Assembly (NCBI RefSeq): GCF_003858645.1
Contig: NZ_RQJP01000004.1
Span: forward strand, 186,001 to 250,000
Length of the DNA: 64,000 nucleotides
Source of the DNA: Larkinella knui
GTDB lineage: Bacteria; Bacteroidota; Bacteroidia; Cytophagales; Spirosomataceae
Reading direction: 5' to 3'
Program-made: the position numbers and the translations under genes
Shown here: positions 7,866 to 16,500 of the stretch, in pieces
How the letters are laid out: every line of letters starts with the position of its first letter
How positions within the stretch are numbered: position 1 is the first letter of the stretch
Notes under the pieces: model-generated
Database searches by the model: none
Seen by the model: the letters and a program-made list of their open reading frames with translations, nothing else
What the model was told of the DNA's origin: nothing

Positions 7866-9335
7866 ATGCGAAAACGGATTGCCCTGCTGGGCATTTACCA
7901 CGAAACCAACACCTTCATCACCACGCCAACCACCCTGGACGACTTCAAAAACGGCTACTGGTTAGCGGGCGACGCCATTCGGACGGAATACGAAGGCGCG
8001 CACCACGAAATCAGTGGCGTAATCGACGTGATTGATGCGTGTTCCGATCTGGAACTGGTGCCGGTTTTATACGCATCGGCCACACCGGGCGGTTTGATCC
8101 AGAAAGCGGCTTACGAAGCCATTCTAACCGAAATGTGGGCGGCACTCGATGCCGTTTTGCCAGTCGACGGCTGCGTCGTGGTGCCGCATGGTGCCGGAGT
8201 GGCGGAGTCGCAGCCCGATCTGGACGGATACTGGCTGGGTCTGTTGCGGAAAAAACTGGGCGACAAAATACCGATAACCGGCACGCTCGATCCGCACGCC
8301 AACGTCAGTCCGGCAATGGTGGCGGCCACGGATGCGCTGGTTGCCTATGCCACCAATCCGCACATCGACCAGCGGGCGACCGGCCGGAAAGCCGCTGAAA
8401 TGGTGGTGGAAACTGTGCGGGGAAACCTTCGACCCGTGCAGCATCTGGTGCAGCTGCCGATGGCGATCAGCATTGAGCAGCAGTACACGTCGCAGGACCC
8501 CTGCCAAAGTTTGTTAGTGTATTTGAATGAAATCAGTGACCAAAACCGGTTGGTATCGGCGAGTTTGCTGCTGGGGTTTCCGTATGCCGATGTTGCCGAA
8601 ATGGGCTCGGCTTTCATCCTGGTTGCCGACGAAAAAAGGGACGCCAACGCCCGGAATCTGATTCGGAAAACCGGCCAGCAACTTTCCGATTATATCCTGA
8701 ACCGAAAAGAAGCGTTTAACGGAGCAAAAACCGGAATTGGCGCGGTATTGCCTTCGTTGGCGGCTTTGCCGAAACCGATTCTCATGCTGGACATGGGCGA
8801 CAACGTCGGTGGGGGCGCGCCCGGCAACAGCACCCATTTGCTGGAATCGCTGGAAAATCAGGACGTTGGTCCGGTTTTTATCTGTCTTTATGATCCGTCG
8901 GCGGTTGGAGAAGCGAGCCACTACCCGGTCGGCGAATCATTCAAACTGGCCATCGGTGAAGAAGGGAAAAAATACGAAACCTGGGCCCGTCTCATCCGGC
9001 TTTCGGATGGAAAATTCACCGAATCGACGCCCAAACACGGCGGCTTTGTGAAGTATGACATGGGCGAAACCGCAATTGTTAAAACCGGAAAAGGCAACAA
9101 CGTCATGCTGACAACGCGCCGGACACCGCCCTACAGCCTGCGCCAGATGACGGCATTTGGCGTATCGCCGGAATCGTTTGCCATCATCATTGCCAAGGGA
9201 GTCAATGCACCCATTGCCGCCTACGCCCCGGTTTGCCCGTCGATCGTGCAGGTCGATACGCCGGGTGTCACCCAGGCCGACATGACCCTGTTTGCGTACC
9301 AAAACCGCCGAAAACCGCTGTTTCCGTTTGAATAA
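7866..9335 (+). CDS. M81 family metallopeptidase (MlrC-like)
   Basis: 489 residues. The N-terminus has the family signature GIYHETNTF; PHGAGVAE, then LDPHANVS, and NPHIDQRATG supply candidate metal ligands; the C-terminal domain starts at LDMGDNVGGGAPG. MlrC finishes microcystin breakdown by cleaving small peptides, but most relatives occur in amino-acid or acid catabolic operons with MFS and RidA genes, as here. No signal peptide. It probably hydrolyses an amide or peptide bond of the imported compound. Ten bases follow the RidA stop. Confidence 0.82.
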   Translation: MRKRIALLGIYHETNTFITTPTTLDDFKNGYWLAGDAIRTEYEGAHHEISGVIDVIDACSDLELVPVLYASATPGGLIQKAAYEAILTEMWAALDAVLPVDGCVVVPHGAGVAESQPDLDGYWLGLLRKKLGDKIPITGTLDPHANVSPAMVAATDALVAYATNPHIDQRATGRKAAEMVVETVRGNLRPVQHLVQLPMAISIEQQYTSQDPCQSLLVYLNEISDQNRLVSASLLLGFPYADVAEMGSAFILVADEKRDANARNLIRKTGQQLSDYILNRKEAFNGAKTGIGAVLPSLAALPKPILMLDMGDNVGGGAPGNSTHLLESLENQDVGPVFICLYDPSAVGEASHYPVGESFKLAIGEEGKKYETWARLIRLSDGKFTESTPKHGGFVKYDMGETAIVKTGKGNNVMLTTRRTPPYSLRQMTAFGVSPESFAIIIAKGVNAPIAAYAPVCPSIVQVDTPGVTQADMTLFAYQNRRKPLFPFE

Positions 9336-9348
9336 GTAATTTATAGTT

Positions 9349-9442
9349 TACGGTTTTCAGTATTCGGTTTACGGTGGCTGACGCAAGAGTTAGAAGCGTG
9401 CATCAGCCACCGTAAACCGGAAACGGAATACCGAAAACCGTA
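9349..9442. repeat. Long imperfect inverted repeat (REP/MITE-like)
   Basis: The gap between the M81 and SMP-30 genes is almost wholly an imperfect palindrome: an arm from 9349 (TACGGTTTTC) and its complement ending at 9442 (GAAAACCGTA), with GTTTACGGTGGCTGA pairing to TCAGCCACCGTAAAC in the middle. A seven-base insertion interrupts one arm. It could be a mobile palindrome or an RNA hairpin that lowers expression of the downstream genes. Confidence 0.7.
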
Positions 9443-9447
9443 TACCC

Positions 9448-10278
9448 ATGAAATACACCGTTAAAAAGCTTCTTGATTTGCCTTTTTACACCGAAGGGCC
9501 GGCGGTGGATCACGAAGGAAATGGGTACGTTACAACGCTCACCGGCGGAGAAATCTGGCGGCTGGATAGGGCGGGCAACGCTTCGGTTTGGGGAAAAACC
9601 GCCTGTCCCAACGGCCAGGTTAGTCTGCCAAATGGCGAACATTGGGTATGTGATCCGCAGCAGGCAACAATCAGCCGGTTTGATCGGGCTGGCAATTGTA
9701 AAGGGGCTGTTATTCAGGAGGTTTGCGCCAATACCGTTATTTATTCGCCGAACGATTTAATCATCGATTCGCGGCAGAATCTCTACTTTACCGACTCGAT
9801 CCGGGCCGATGGAAAGGTGTTTTTCGTGGGTACTGACGGAACAGAACGCGTCGTTGCCAGGGGGATCGATTACGCCAACGGGCTGGTGCTTTCGGCGGAT
9901 GAAACCCGGTTGTTTATAGCCGAAAGCTACCAAAACCGGGTTCTGGTTCTCGACTTGGCAGAACCGGGAATCGCTAAAAGTCAGGCGACGGTATGGGCAA
10001 GTCTTCCGGGTCATTGCTCCGGCAATCCGATTGATAACCTGCCGGATGGGCTGGCGCTCGATCATCAGGGTCGGGTCTGGGTAGCGCACTACGGCATGCA
10101 GGCGATTCAGGTGCTGTCGGCCCGGGGCGAATGGCTTTTTTCCCTTGACACGACCTTGCCGCTGACCAGCAATCTGTGCTTTCTCGAAGATCAGCCGGAG
10201 CGTCAGATGTTGCTGGTAACGGGCGGCTATGGCGAACCGGGGCCGGGCGGAGTGGTTTTAATTACAGTTTATCCCTGA
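9448..10278 (+). CDS. SMP-30/gluconolactonase family protein
   Basis: 276 residues forming a six-bladed propeller. The metal ligands of the family are visible: Glu in FYTEGPA near residue 15, Asn in YSPNDLIID, and Asp in LPDGLALD. Members hydrolyse sugar lactones in the cytoplasm. No signal peptide. With the SDR and aldo/keto reductase genes nearby, a sequence of oxidation to a lactone and then opening is sensible. The start follows the long inverted repeat by six bases. Substrate unknown. Confidence 0.83.
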   Translation: MKYTVKKLLDLPFYTEGPAVDHEGNGYVTTLTGGEIWRLDRAGNASVWGKTACPNGQVSLPNGEHWVCDPQQATISRFDRAGNCKGAVIQEVCANTVIYSPNDLIIDSRQNLYFTDSIRADGKVFFVGTDGTERVVARGIDYANGLVLSADETRLFIAESYQNRVLVLDLAEPGIAKSQATVWASLPGHCSGNPIDNLPDGLALDHQGRVWVAHYGMQAIQVLSARGEWLFSLDTTLPLTSNLCFLEDQPERQMLLVTGGYGEPGPGGVVLITVYP

Positions 10279-10286
10279 TTCAACGG

Positions 10287-11351
10287 ATGATGAAATATTC
10301 TATTTATCGCTTGTCTTTTCTGATGATGCTTGCTTTGGAAACCGTAGCGCAGTCTGGGGTAGAATGGTCGGAACTGCCTCCGCTTCCGGGTGGAAAAGGC
10401 TGGGCGGGCCTGTACGCGGGCGTCAGTCATGGCGCGTTGCTCTGCCTGGGTGGGGCCAACTTTCCCGATAGATACCCCTGGGAAGGCGGGAAAAAGAAAT
10501 GGTATGACGATATCTACGTGCTGGCCGACGGAAAAAACTGGCAGAAAGCGGCCGAAAAACTGCCGGAACCGTCGGGCTATGGCGTTTCGGTTTCCTACCA
10601 AAATACCATAATTCTCATTGGAGGAAGTACCGAAAGCGGGCATTTGAAGCGCGTAGTCGGCTACGAATGGAACGGGAAAAATCTGGTGAAATCCAGCTAT
10701 CCGGACCTTCCGGTTGCGTTGGCCAACATGGCCGGAACGTTGGTTGGGGATGCCATCGTCGTTGCCGGAGGGGTCAGCAGTCCAACCGGAACGCCATTAA
10801 AAAAGTGCTACGGGCTGAATCTGAAAAACCGCTCGAATGGCTGGTTTGAAATTGAACCCTGGCCGGGGCCAGAACGCCAGTTTCCGGTTTGTACGGTTTA
10901 TCAGGGGCAATTTTACCTCTTCAGTGGGGAAACGGTAGGCGTCAATTCCAGGGGTGAGAAATACCGGGCTATCCTGCTGGATGCGTATCGATTACATCTT
11001 GAGCCGAAAGAGGATCAGTGGGTCGGTTCCTGGCAAACGCTGGCACCGATGCCCCGGGGCATGTCGGCCGGAGGAACGGTATTGCCGGTTCTGAACAACG
11101 ACCGGTTTCTGTTCTGGGGTGGGGTGGATGCCGTGACAGCGGCTTATAAAACGCCCGCCACCCATCCCGGAATTATTCAAAGTCTGCTGTTTTATTTTCC
11201 CGAAACCGATAGTTGGGAATTCATCGGGCAGCAAACCCAATTTGCTGCTCGGGTAACGCTCCCCGTGGTGTTCTGGAACAACCGCTGGCTGTACGTTAGC
11301 GGAGAAATAAAACCGGGCATTCGAACGCCGTCCGTAGTCAGCATAAAGTGA
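10287..11351 (+). CDS. Secreted kelch-propeller mutarotase (cyclically permuted, NanM-like)
   Basis: 354 residues from the double ATG at 10287. It has a short signal peptide ending near TVAQS, then WSELPPLPGGKGWAGLYAGV and LCLGGANFPD, the hallmark opening of the cyclically permuted mutarotase family related to N-acetylneuraminate epimerase NanM. Kelch motifs such as IILIGGS, IVVAGGV and FLFWGGV recur. NanM equilibrates alpha and beta sialic acid after sialidase cleavage, which fits the two sialidase-like genes at the left. It lies 8 bases after the SMP-30 stop. Confidence 0.82.
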   Translation: MMKYSIYRLSFLMMLALETVAQSGVEWSELPPLPGGKGWAGLYAGVSHGALLCLGGANFPDRYPWEGGKKKWYDDIYVLADGKNWQKAAEKLPEPSGYGVSVSYQNTIILIGGSTESGHLKRVVGYEWNGKNLVKSSYPDLPVALANMAGTLVGDAIVVAGGVSSPTGTPLKKCYGLNLKNRSNGWFEIEPWPGPERQFPVCTVYQGQFYLFSGETVGVNSRGEKYRAILLDAYRLHLEPKEDQWVGSWQTLAPMPRGMSAGGTVLPVLNNDRFLFWGGVDAVTAAYKTPATHPGIIQSLLFYFPETDSWEFIGQQTQFAARVTLPVVFWNNRWLYVSGEIKPGIRTPSVVSIK

Positions 11352-11364
11352 ACGATCAACCACC

Positions 11365-12303
11365 ATGAACTATCGAATTTTTCGGGATTACCGGTTTTCG
11401 CAGCTAACGCTGGGAACGGTGCAATTGGGCCTGAATTACGGCATTTCGAATTCGGAAGGAATGCCGGATCGGGCGGAAAGCTACCGAATGCTGCGGTATG
11501 CCGCGCAGGTTGGCATCAATACGTTGGATACCGCCCGCCAGTACGGTCATTCAGAGGAGATTCTTGGTGATTTTACGGAAGATACCCGTGGGGAATTTGC
11601 CCTGAATCTGGTTTCAAAGTTTAAAATCAGTCCCGCCAACCTCAGCCATCAGGAACGGGCCTGGAAGGAGGTTCATAAAAGCGTAACGGAATCCCTGACG
11701 GCTTTAAAGATCGATCGGCTTCCGGTTTGTCTGCATCACAAAGGGGCGGAACCGATGGCCGAGGTGATCAAAATCCTGCCGACCCTTTTATACCGGCTGA
11801 AACAAGAAGGGCTAATCGATATGGGCGGTATTTCGGCCTATGGTCCTGAAGATCTGAGTTATATACTGGAAGAGGACCTGCTGGAAGCCACGCAGATTCC
11901 GGTGAATATTTTCGACCAGCGGCTTTTGCAAAGCGGTTTGCTGGATCAATTACGAAGCCAGTCAAAGTTGGTATTTGCCCGCAGTGTGTTTTTGCAGGGC
12001 CTGTTTTTTATGAATCCGGCGCACTTGAAAGGCAGTCTGAAAAAGGCGGAACCTTATTTGGTTACGTTGCAAAACCTGGCGCAGCGCGCGCAAATGACCG
12101 TGGCCCAGCTCGCGTTTTCGTTCGTCCGGGATTTGTCCGCGGTCGACAGCCTGGTTTTTGGAGCCGTAAACCAGTCACAAATTCAGCAGAATATCGAATT
12201 ATTGAATGGCCCGGCGATTCCCACGGCCTTGCTGGCGGAGATTCAGGATGTCTTTCAACAGGTTGAGGAAGCGATTATTACACCGGCTGTTTGGACTGTT
12301 TAA
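11365..12303 (+). CDS. Aldo/keto reductase
   Basis: 312 residues, TIM-barrel AKR. The catalytic tetrad is recognisable: Asp and Tyr in DTARQYGHSE, Lys in VSKFKI, His in CLHHKG. NADPH-binding residues lie in FARSVFLQG and the C-terminal SLVFGAVNQSQIQQN tract. Known members reduce sugar aldehydes or act as sugar dehydrogenases. It starts 13 bases after the mutarotase. The family cannot be narrowed from sequence alone. Confidence 0.85.
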   Translation: MNYRIFRDYRFSQLTLGTVQLGLNYGISNSEGMPDRAESYRMLRYAAQVGINTLDTARQYGHSEEILGDFTEDTRGEFALNLVSKFKISPANLSHQERAWKEVHKSVTESLTALKIDRLPVCLHHKGAEPMAEVIKILPTLLYRLKQEGLIDMGGISAYGPEDLSYILEEDLLEATQIPVNIFDQRLLQSGLLDQLRSQSKLVFARSVFLQGLFFMNPAHLKGSLKKAEPYLVTLQNLAQRAQMTVAQLAFSFVRDLSAVDSLVFGAVNQSQIQQNIELLNGPAIPTALLAEIQDVFQQVEEAIITPAVWTV

Positions 12304-12422
12304 ACGTCGCTCGCTAGATAGTATGAATCACGAATCTCTGGCACTTAACAGATTCGGCTGGATTCTCCTTATAGGGGGATCATGAATATCGGGACGAATT
12401 TCGAAGAAAACCATACTGTTAC

Positions 12423-13214
12423 ATGAAAGACCTATTCAGCCTGGACGGTAAAATCGCTATTGTAACCGGGGGCGCAGGTTTCTTCGGAACGCCTATTTCC
12501 TGGGCGCTTGCCGAAGCCGGAGCGCGGGTCATCATTGCGTCGCGCGATGGTGAAAAATGCCGGAAATTTGCCGCAACCCTTCAGGACAACGGGTTGCTGG
12601 CTGACGGAATAGCGTTGGATCTGGAAGATGAACGTTCGATTCGCGCCTTCGTTGCGGAAGTAAAAAACCGCTTTGGCCGAATCGATGTACTGGTCAATAA
12701 TGCGGTTTCCCGCGAGGGCTTCAAGAATCTGGAAGATATTGACAAAGCAAGCTGGGAGAAAGCGCAACGCATCAACTCGACGGGTTTGGTGCTGATTACT
12801 CAGGCGGTACTTGAGGTGATGCGACCCCAAAAATCGGGTAACATCATCAATATCAGTTCAATCCAGGGTGCCGTTGGTCCTCATTTTCCGGTTTATGGAA
12901 ACACGGGTATGACCAGTCCGGTGAATTATACGTATGACAAATGGGGCATGGTGGGCTTCACCAAATGGCTGGCAAATTATTACGGCAAAGACAACATCCG
13001 GGCCAACTGCATCAGCCCCGGCGGCTACGGCCCCGGCGTCGAGCAGATGAGCGGCAAAGAAGAGTTTGTTGAAAATTACAAACGCCTGACGCCACTGGGT
13101 CGCTTTGCCGACGATAACGACATCAAAGGCCCGGTTGTGTTCATGGCCTCGGATGCCTCAGCGTTTGTTACCGGACATAATTTACTGGTCGATGGGGGCT
13201 GGACGAGCTGGTAG
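12423..13214 (+). CDS. SDR family oxidoreductase
   Basis: 263 residues. Rossmann motif VTGGAGFFGTP at residues 14-24 (a TGxxxxxG variant), NNAVSREGF, Ser in NISSIQG and YTYDK as the YxxxK catalytic pair; the end VTGHNLLVDGGW is typical. A long loop between the Ser and Tyr (GNTGMTSPVN) is seen in gluconate 5-dehydrogenase-like members and some nonulosonate-linked SDRs. It stands 119 bases after the aldo/keto reductase and may have its own promoter, although none is obvious. It converges with the FtsZ-like gene. Confidence 0.83.
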   Translation: MKDLFSLDGKIAIVTGGAGFFGTPISWALAEAGARVIIASRDGEKCRKFAATLQDNGLLADGIALDLEDERSIRAFVAEVKNRFGRIDVLVNNAVSREGFKNLEDIDKASWEKAQRINSTGLVLITQAVLEVMRPQKSGNIINISSIQGAVGPHFPVYGNTGMTSPVNYTYDKWGMVGFTKWLANYYGKDNIRANCISPGGYGPGVEQMSGKEEFVENYKRLTPLGRFADDNDIKGPVVFMASDASAFVTGHNLLVDGGWTSW

Positions 13215-13236
13215 TTGCTCCAAAAAGCCGCATTAT

Positions 13237-14097
13237 TTATTGTACCGTGGGACCTGAATCATTCATCGGTGCCCAAAGCAATACCGTAAGTCTAATTTGA
13301 TCATCCAGTTTGGAATCGGAAAGATACGCTACTTTAAAGAGTCGGGGGTCAGAACCGATGTGATCCAGCAGTCCTTGCGTCAACGTACGCTGTTCCCGCA
13401 TCAGCAGGGGGGAATGAGGGCTGTAGCTTAGTTGCATCAGTACCCGATCAATCCGCGTAACATCGAACGCGCAGGCTTCCAACTGCCGGAAGGCTTTCTC
13501 CAAAACGGCTTCGCAGCGGTTTTCGCCGGTTGCTTTTTCATCAACGACCGCGCCCCGGCCCATTCCCCGCATGACATACCGAATATCCTCGAAGTCGACC
13601 ATGCCCAGGTTGTGCCGGCACAGATCGGCTAATCCCTCGATGGCTTTGGTCATTTGATGAAATTGCAAATCGTCGCCCGAATCGGACGGAGCAAACGCGA
13701 TCAGTCCATCGCACAAGTGATCCAGTTCGTCCAGCGGGGTTGAATCGGCTTCCGGAAAATCGATGGAAAGCGGGATGATGGCCACGCTCAACCGGTTCAG
13801 AGAATGGACTAGCCCGGCGGTTTGTAAAACGGCTCGGCTCGTGTTGGGTTCATTCAGGTCGGCCACGATAAACACCAGTTCGCTCGATCCGATCATGGGC
13901 TGGAGCGCATCCGTCAGCGAACTTCCCGATTCGTCTCCGGTCAAAACTACTTTGTTGGGTAGAAAAGACGCCCGAAGCTGGTCGGAATCGGTCAGGCAGG
14001 CAATGGCCGTAAGGTCATGCATTCCGCGGTTGTAGAGGTGTTCCAGCACGTTCACGCCCAATGGGCCGATGCCAATACCGGTAAAGAGAGTATCCAT
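13237..14097 (-). CDS. FtsZ-like protein lacking the tubulin GTP-binding signature
   Basis: 286 residues. The C-terminal half follows FtsZ closely: G165-MVDFEDIR with the T7-loop acids D168 and D171, then YVMRGMGRGAV, ATGENR, and the C-terminal DDQIRLTVLLWAP where FtsZ has NDELRVTVVATGI. The N-terminus also lines up (GIGIGPLGVNVLEHL against FtsZ GVGGGGGNAV). However, the T4 loop GGGTGTG is replaced by ADLNEPNTS (79-87), and the T3 loop GAGANP is deleted. GTP binding is therefore unlikely while the T7 face is kept. There is no disordered tail and no FtsA-binding peptide. It may bind and cap FtsZ filaments; that is inference. No cell-division gene is next to it. Confidence 0.7.
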   Translation of the reverse strand: MDTLFTGIGIGPLGVNVLEHLYNRGMHDLTAIACLTDSDQLRASFLPNKVVLTGDESGSSLTDALQPMIGSSELVFIVADLNEPNTSRAVLQTAGLVHSLNRLSVAIIPLSIDFPEADSTPLDELDHLCDGLIAFAPSDSGDDLQFHQMTKAIEGLADLCRHNLGMVDFEDIRYVMRGMGRGAVVDEKATGENRCEAVLEKAFRQLEACAFDVTRIDRVLMQLSYSPHSPLLMREQRTLTQGLLDHIGSDPRLFKVAYLSDSKLDDQIRLTVLLWAPMNDSGPTVQ

Positions 14098-14174
14098 GGA
14101 TTTCAGTTTGCCGAAAGTAGAAATTTAGGCAGGCAAAAAGAAAAAATCTGATCCAATTGACAAGTTTAAATCAT

Positions 14175-14210
14175 CCGAAAGGCCGACCCTATAACAGAGC
14201 CGGCCTTCGG
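14175..14210 (-). terminator. GC-rich hairpin downstream of the small secreted protein gene
   Basis: CCGAAAGGCCG (14175-14185) pairs with CGGCCTTCGG (14201-14210), with one bulged A. It lies about 50 bases after the stop of the minus-strand gene at 14263 and before the FtsZ-like gene. No clear U tract follows, so terminator use is tentative. Confidence 0.4.
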
Positions 14211-14262
14211 TGTGTGGATATAATCAGCGTTGGAGATTCTTGCGTTTATCGCGGTAGGCGGG

Positions 14263-14664
14263 TTAGTTAAAGGCCACAAGCCGGGCTGTTGCACTGGGTT
14301 GCTGCGTGGCCAGGGTTAATTCCTGCGTAGTGGTTTCAACACCGTTGGAAATGACGACCTGGTAGACGCCGTCGGGCAGGGCACTGACATCCAGACGCAT
14401 ACGGGCAACTTGTTGACGTTTTCCGATCTGCTGTATGAAGAGGTCGGTGCCCGCGCTATTTTTGAGCCGAACCACAACCGAACCGCCGGTTTGTTTATCC
14501 AACGCAATCTGAAGCTTGCCTTCGGCGGTGGTATACAGGCTGCTTTGAAAAGCGGCCGCGTTCTTGGGCTTTCCAATGGGTTTGTTGCTTTCAGCCCAAG
14601 AAGTCGAGAAGGTTACAACCGTTAAAGTAAAGGCAACGAGCAGGGATTTGAAGAGCGTTTTCAT
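14263..14664 (-). CDS. Small secreted protein with a C-terminal beta-sandwich-like region
   Basis: 133 residues with a clear signal peptide ending at SWA-ES (residue 25). The rest predicts as one beta domain: LQIALDKQTGGSVVVRLKN, then LPDGVYQVVISNG, a pattern shared with DUF3244-like and secretion-tail domains of Bacteroidota. It lacks the usual conserved end of a T9SS sorting tail, so surface attachment is not claimed. No operon partner: 189 bases to the sulfatase locus and 165 bases to the FtsZ-like gene. Function not recognised. Confidence 0.65.
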   Translation of the reverse strand: MKTLFKSLLVAFTLTVVTFSTSWAESNKPIGKPKNAAAFQSSLYTTAEGKLQIALDKQTGGSVVVRLKNSAGTDLFIQQIGKRQQVARMRLDVSALPDGVYQVVISNGVETTTQELTLATQQPSATARLVAFN

Positions 14665-14853
14665 GGCGTATGAAGTTTAGTTTTTGTGTCCGTTTGAATG
14701 AATCAAAGGTCGGCTTCAACGCCCGAAAAGGCTGTCACAAATGAGTCAATCCCTGCTACTTTTGAGAAATGATACGATACCGGTGCTGCTCCTATTGATA
14801 AAGTGGTAATAATCTGAAAAAACAGGACTAGCGCGATCGGCCCGGTCGCCCGG

Positions 14854-16500
14854 TTAGTGGGCCGTTTTAAAGAAATTCCATTCGTTGCTAAAATCGGCTT
14901 TCATCGTACCTTTTGGAAAAACGTGGTGCGTATTGGCCCATTGATTCCATTGCTGATCGAGTTTTTTTACCAGATCGGGCTGGTCGGCCGCGCGGTTGTG
15001 TTGTTCGGTCCGGTCTTGTTCAAGGTCATACAACTCCCAGGGTGCGCCGATAACACCCACCGCTTTCCACTTGCCAAACCGGATGGCGCGGTGGTTTTCG
15101 TGCTCCCAATACATATAGTCGTGCGGCTGCCGCGTTCCGTTGGCCAAAATGGGCAGCAGACTTTTCCCTTCGATGGGGTGGATTTTCCGGCCTTTCGCTT
15201 CGGTCGGGTAAACCGCCCCACTGGCTTCCAGGAAGGTGGGCATGATGTCGATCAGATAACCGGGTGCGGACACAATCTTTCCTTTCTGACTACGGATTCC
15301 TGCCGGATAATGCACAATCAGCGGAGTGGCAATACCGCCTTCGTAAGAAACGTGCTTGAACCCTTTGAAAGGCGTATTCGACGCGTTGGCCCACACGCCC
15401 CCGTACGAAACAGCACCCCCTTTCGCCGGATCATTGATATCCGTTATCGCCCCTCCGCCCAGAATACCGCCTTCCTGACAGGCCCCGTTATCGGACAGAA
15501 AGACCAGCAGGGTATTCTCCAGTTGCCCCGTTTTTCTGAGGTGATCCACCAGCTTGCCGATGTTCTGATCCATGCGGTAAATCTGGGCGGCATACACCGC
15601 CATGCGGTAATCCATTTCCCGCTGCCGGGCCGTATCCTGTTCCGAAAAAGCCGGATAAATTTCCGGGCGCGCCGAAATTCCCCACCTCTCGGGCACCATT
15701 CCCGCTTTGACCTGTTTGCGGAAACGCTGCTCCCGAACGGCATCCCAGCCCTGCCGGTATTGTCCCCGGAACCGTTCGATGTCCTGCTTCAGCGCGTGGA
15801 GCGGCCAGTGCGGAGACGTAAAAGCCAGGTACAGAAAGAAGGGCTGAGTATCTTTTTGCTCGCTCAAAAACGAAATGGCGTGATCCGTGAACGCGTCGGT
15901 CGTGTAAAAAGGCGGGCTTACTTTTTCAATGGGTTCGTTATCGAGCCAGATGCCGCGCGGTTGAATCGGGTCGAGGTAGCTGCTGGCCCCCGCCAGCAAT
16001 CCGTAGTAGCGATCGAAGCCCCGCTGGCGCGGATACAGGTCCGGCGTGCTGGAACCCAGATGCCATTTTCCGGCCATATACGTATGATAACCGGCGGTTT
16101 TCAGCACTTCGGCCAGCGTGACACAGTTGCGGTTCAATTCGCCCCGGTAGCCGTCCACGCCGTAGTCGTAATTCACCCGGTTGTTCGGCTCCCGGGTCAT
16201 GTGGCCAATCCCGGCCTGGTGCTGAAACAAGCCCGTCATCAGAGCCGCGCGGGTGGGGCAGCAACGGGCCGCGTTGTAAAACTGGGTGAACCGAACGCCC
16301 TGCCCAGCCAGTTTGTCAAGATTCGGCGTCGGAATTTCGGAGCCGTAGCACCCCAGGTCCGAGTAGCCCATGTCGTCGGCCATAATCAGGACGATGTTGG
16401 GCCGTTTGGCGGCTTTTGGGTGTGCCGGTTTTCGGGATAAGGTGGCTCCGATCAGGAGAAATCCCGCCAGCAACGTACTGAGAAGAATCGGGTATTTCAC
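14854..16500 (-). CDS. Family S1 sulfatase (long, about 550 residues)
   Basis: 548 residues with a signal peptide. The metal-binding ADD is at 41-43 (IMADDMGYSD), and the formylglycine motif is C80-C-P-T-R84, followed by AALMTG. The downstream SDNGA metal motif and GKWHLG are present. The long form with the FYNAARCCPTR context resembles the arylsulfatase-type group also seen at 20307 and 21993. It removes sulfate esters in the periplasm after Cys80 is converted to formylglycine. ATG overlaps the stop of the upstream sulfatase by four bases. It is the last gene of the minus-strand sulfatase run. Confidence 0.92.
   Translation of the reverse strand: MKYPILLSTLLAGFLLIGATLSRKPAHPKAAKRPNIVLIMADDMGYSDLGCYGSEIPTPNLDKLAGQGVRFTQFYNAARCCPTRAALMTGLFQHQAGIGHMTREPNNRVNYDYGVDGYRGELNRNCVTLAEVLKTAGYHTYMAGKWHLGSSTPDLYPRQRGFDRYYGLLAGASSYLDPIQPRGIWLDNEPIEKVSPPFYTTDAFTDHAISFLSEQKDTQPFFLYLAFTSPHWPLHALKQDIERFRGQYRQGWDAVREQRFRKQVKAGMVPERWGISARPEIYPAFSEQDTARQREMDYRMAVYAAQIYRMDQNIGKLVDHLRKTGQLENTLLVFLSDNGACQEGGILGGGAITDINDPAKGGAVSYGGVWANASNTPFKGFKHVSYEGGIATPLIVHYPAGIRSQKGKIVSAPGYLIDIMPTFLEASGAVYPTEAKGRKIHPIEGKSLLPILANGTRQPHDYMYWEHENHRAIRFGKWKAVGVIGAPWELYDLEQDRTEQHNRAADQPDLVKKLDQQWNQWANTHHVFPKGTMKADFSNEWNFFKTAH

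Noticed and set aside
14857-16440. 527-residue plus-strand frame opposite a sulfatase
   Set aside because: Antisense of a gene with clear motifs; its protein has no family features and a skewed Arg/Gly content.
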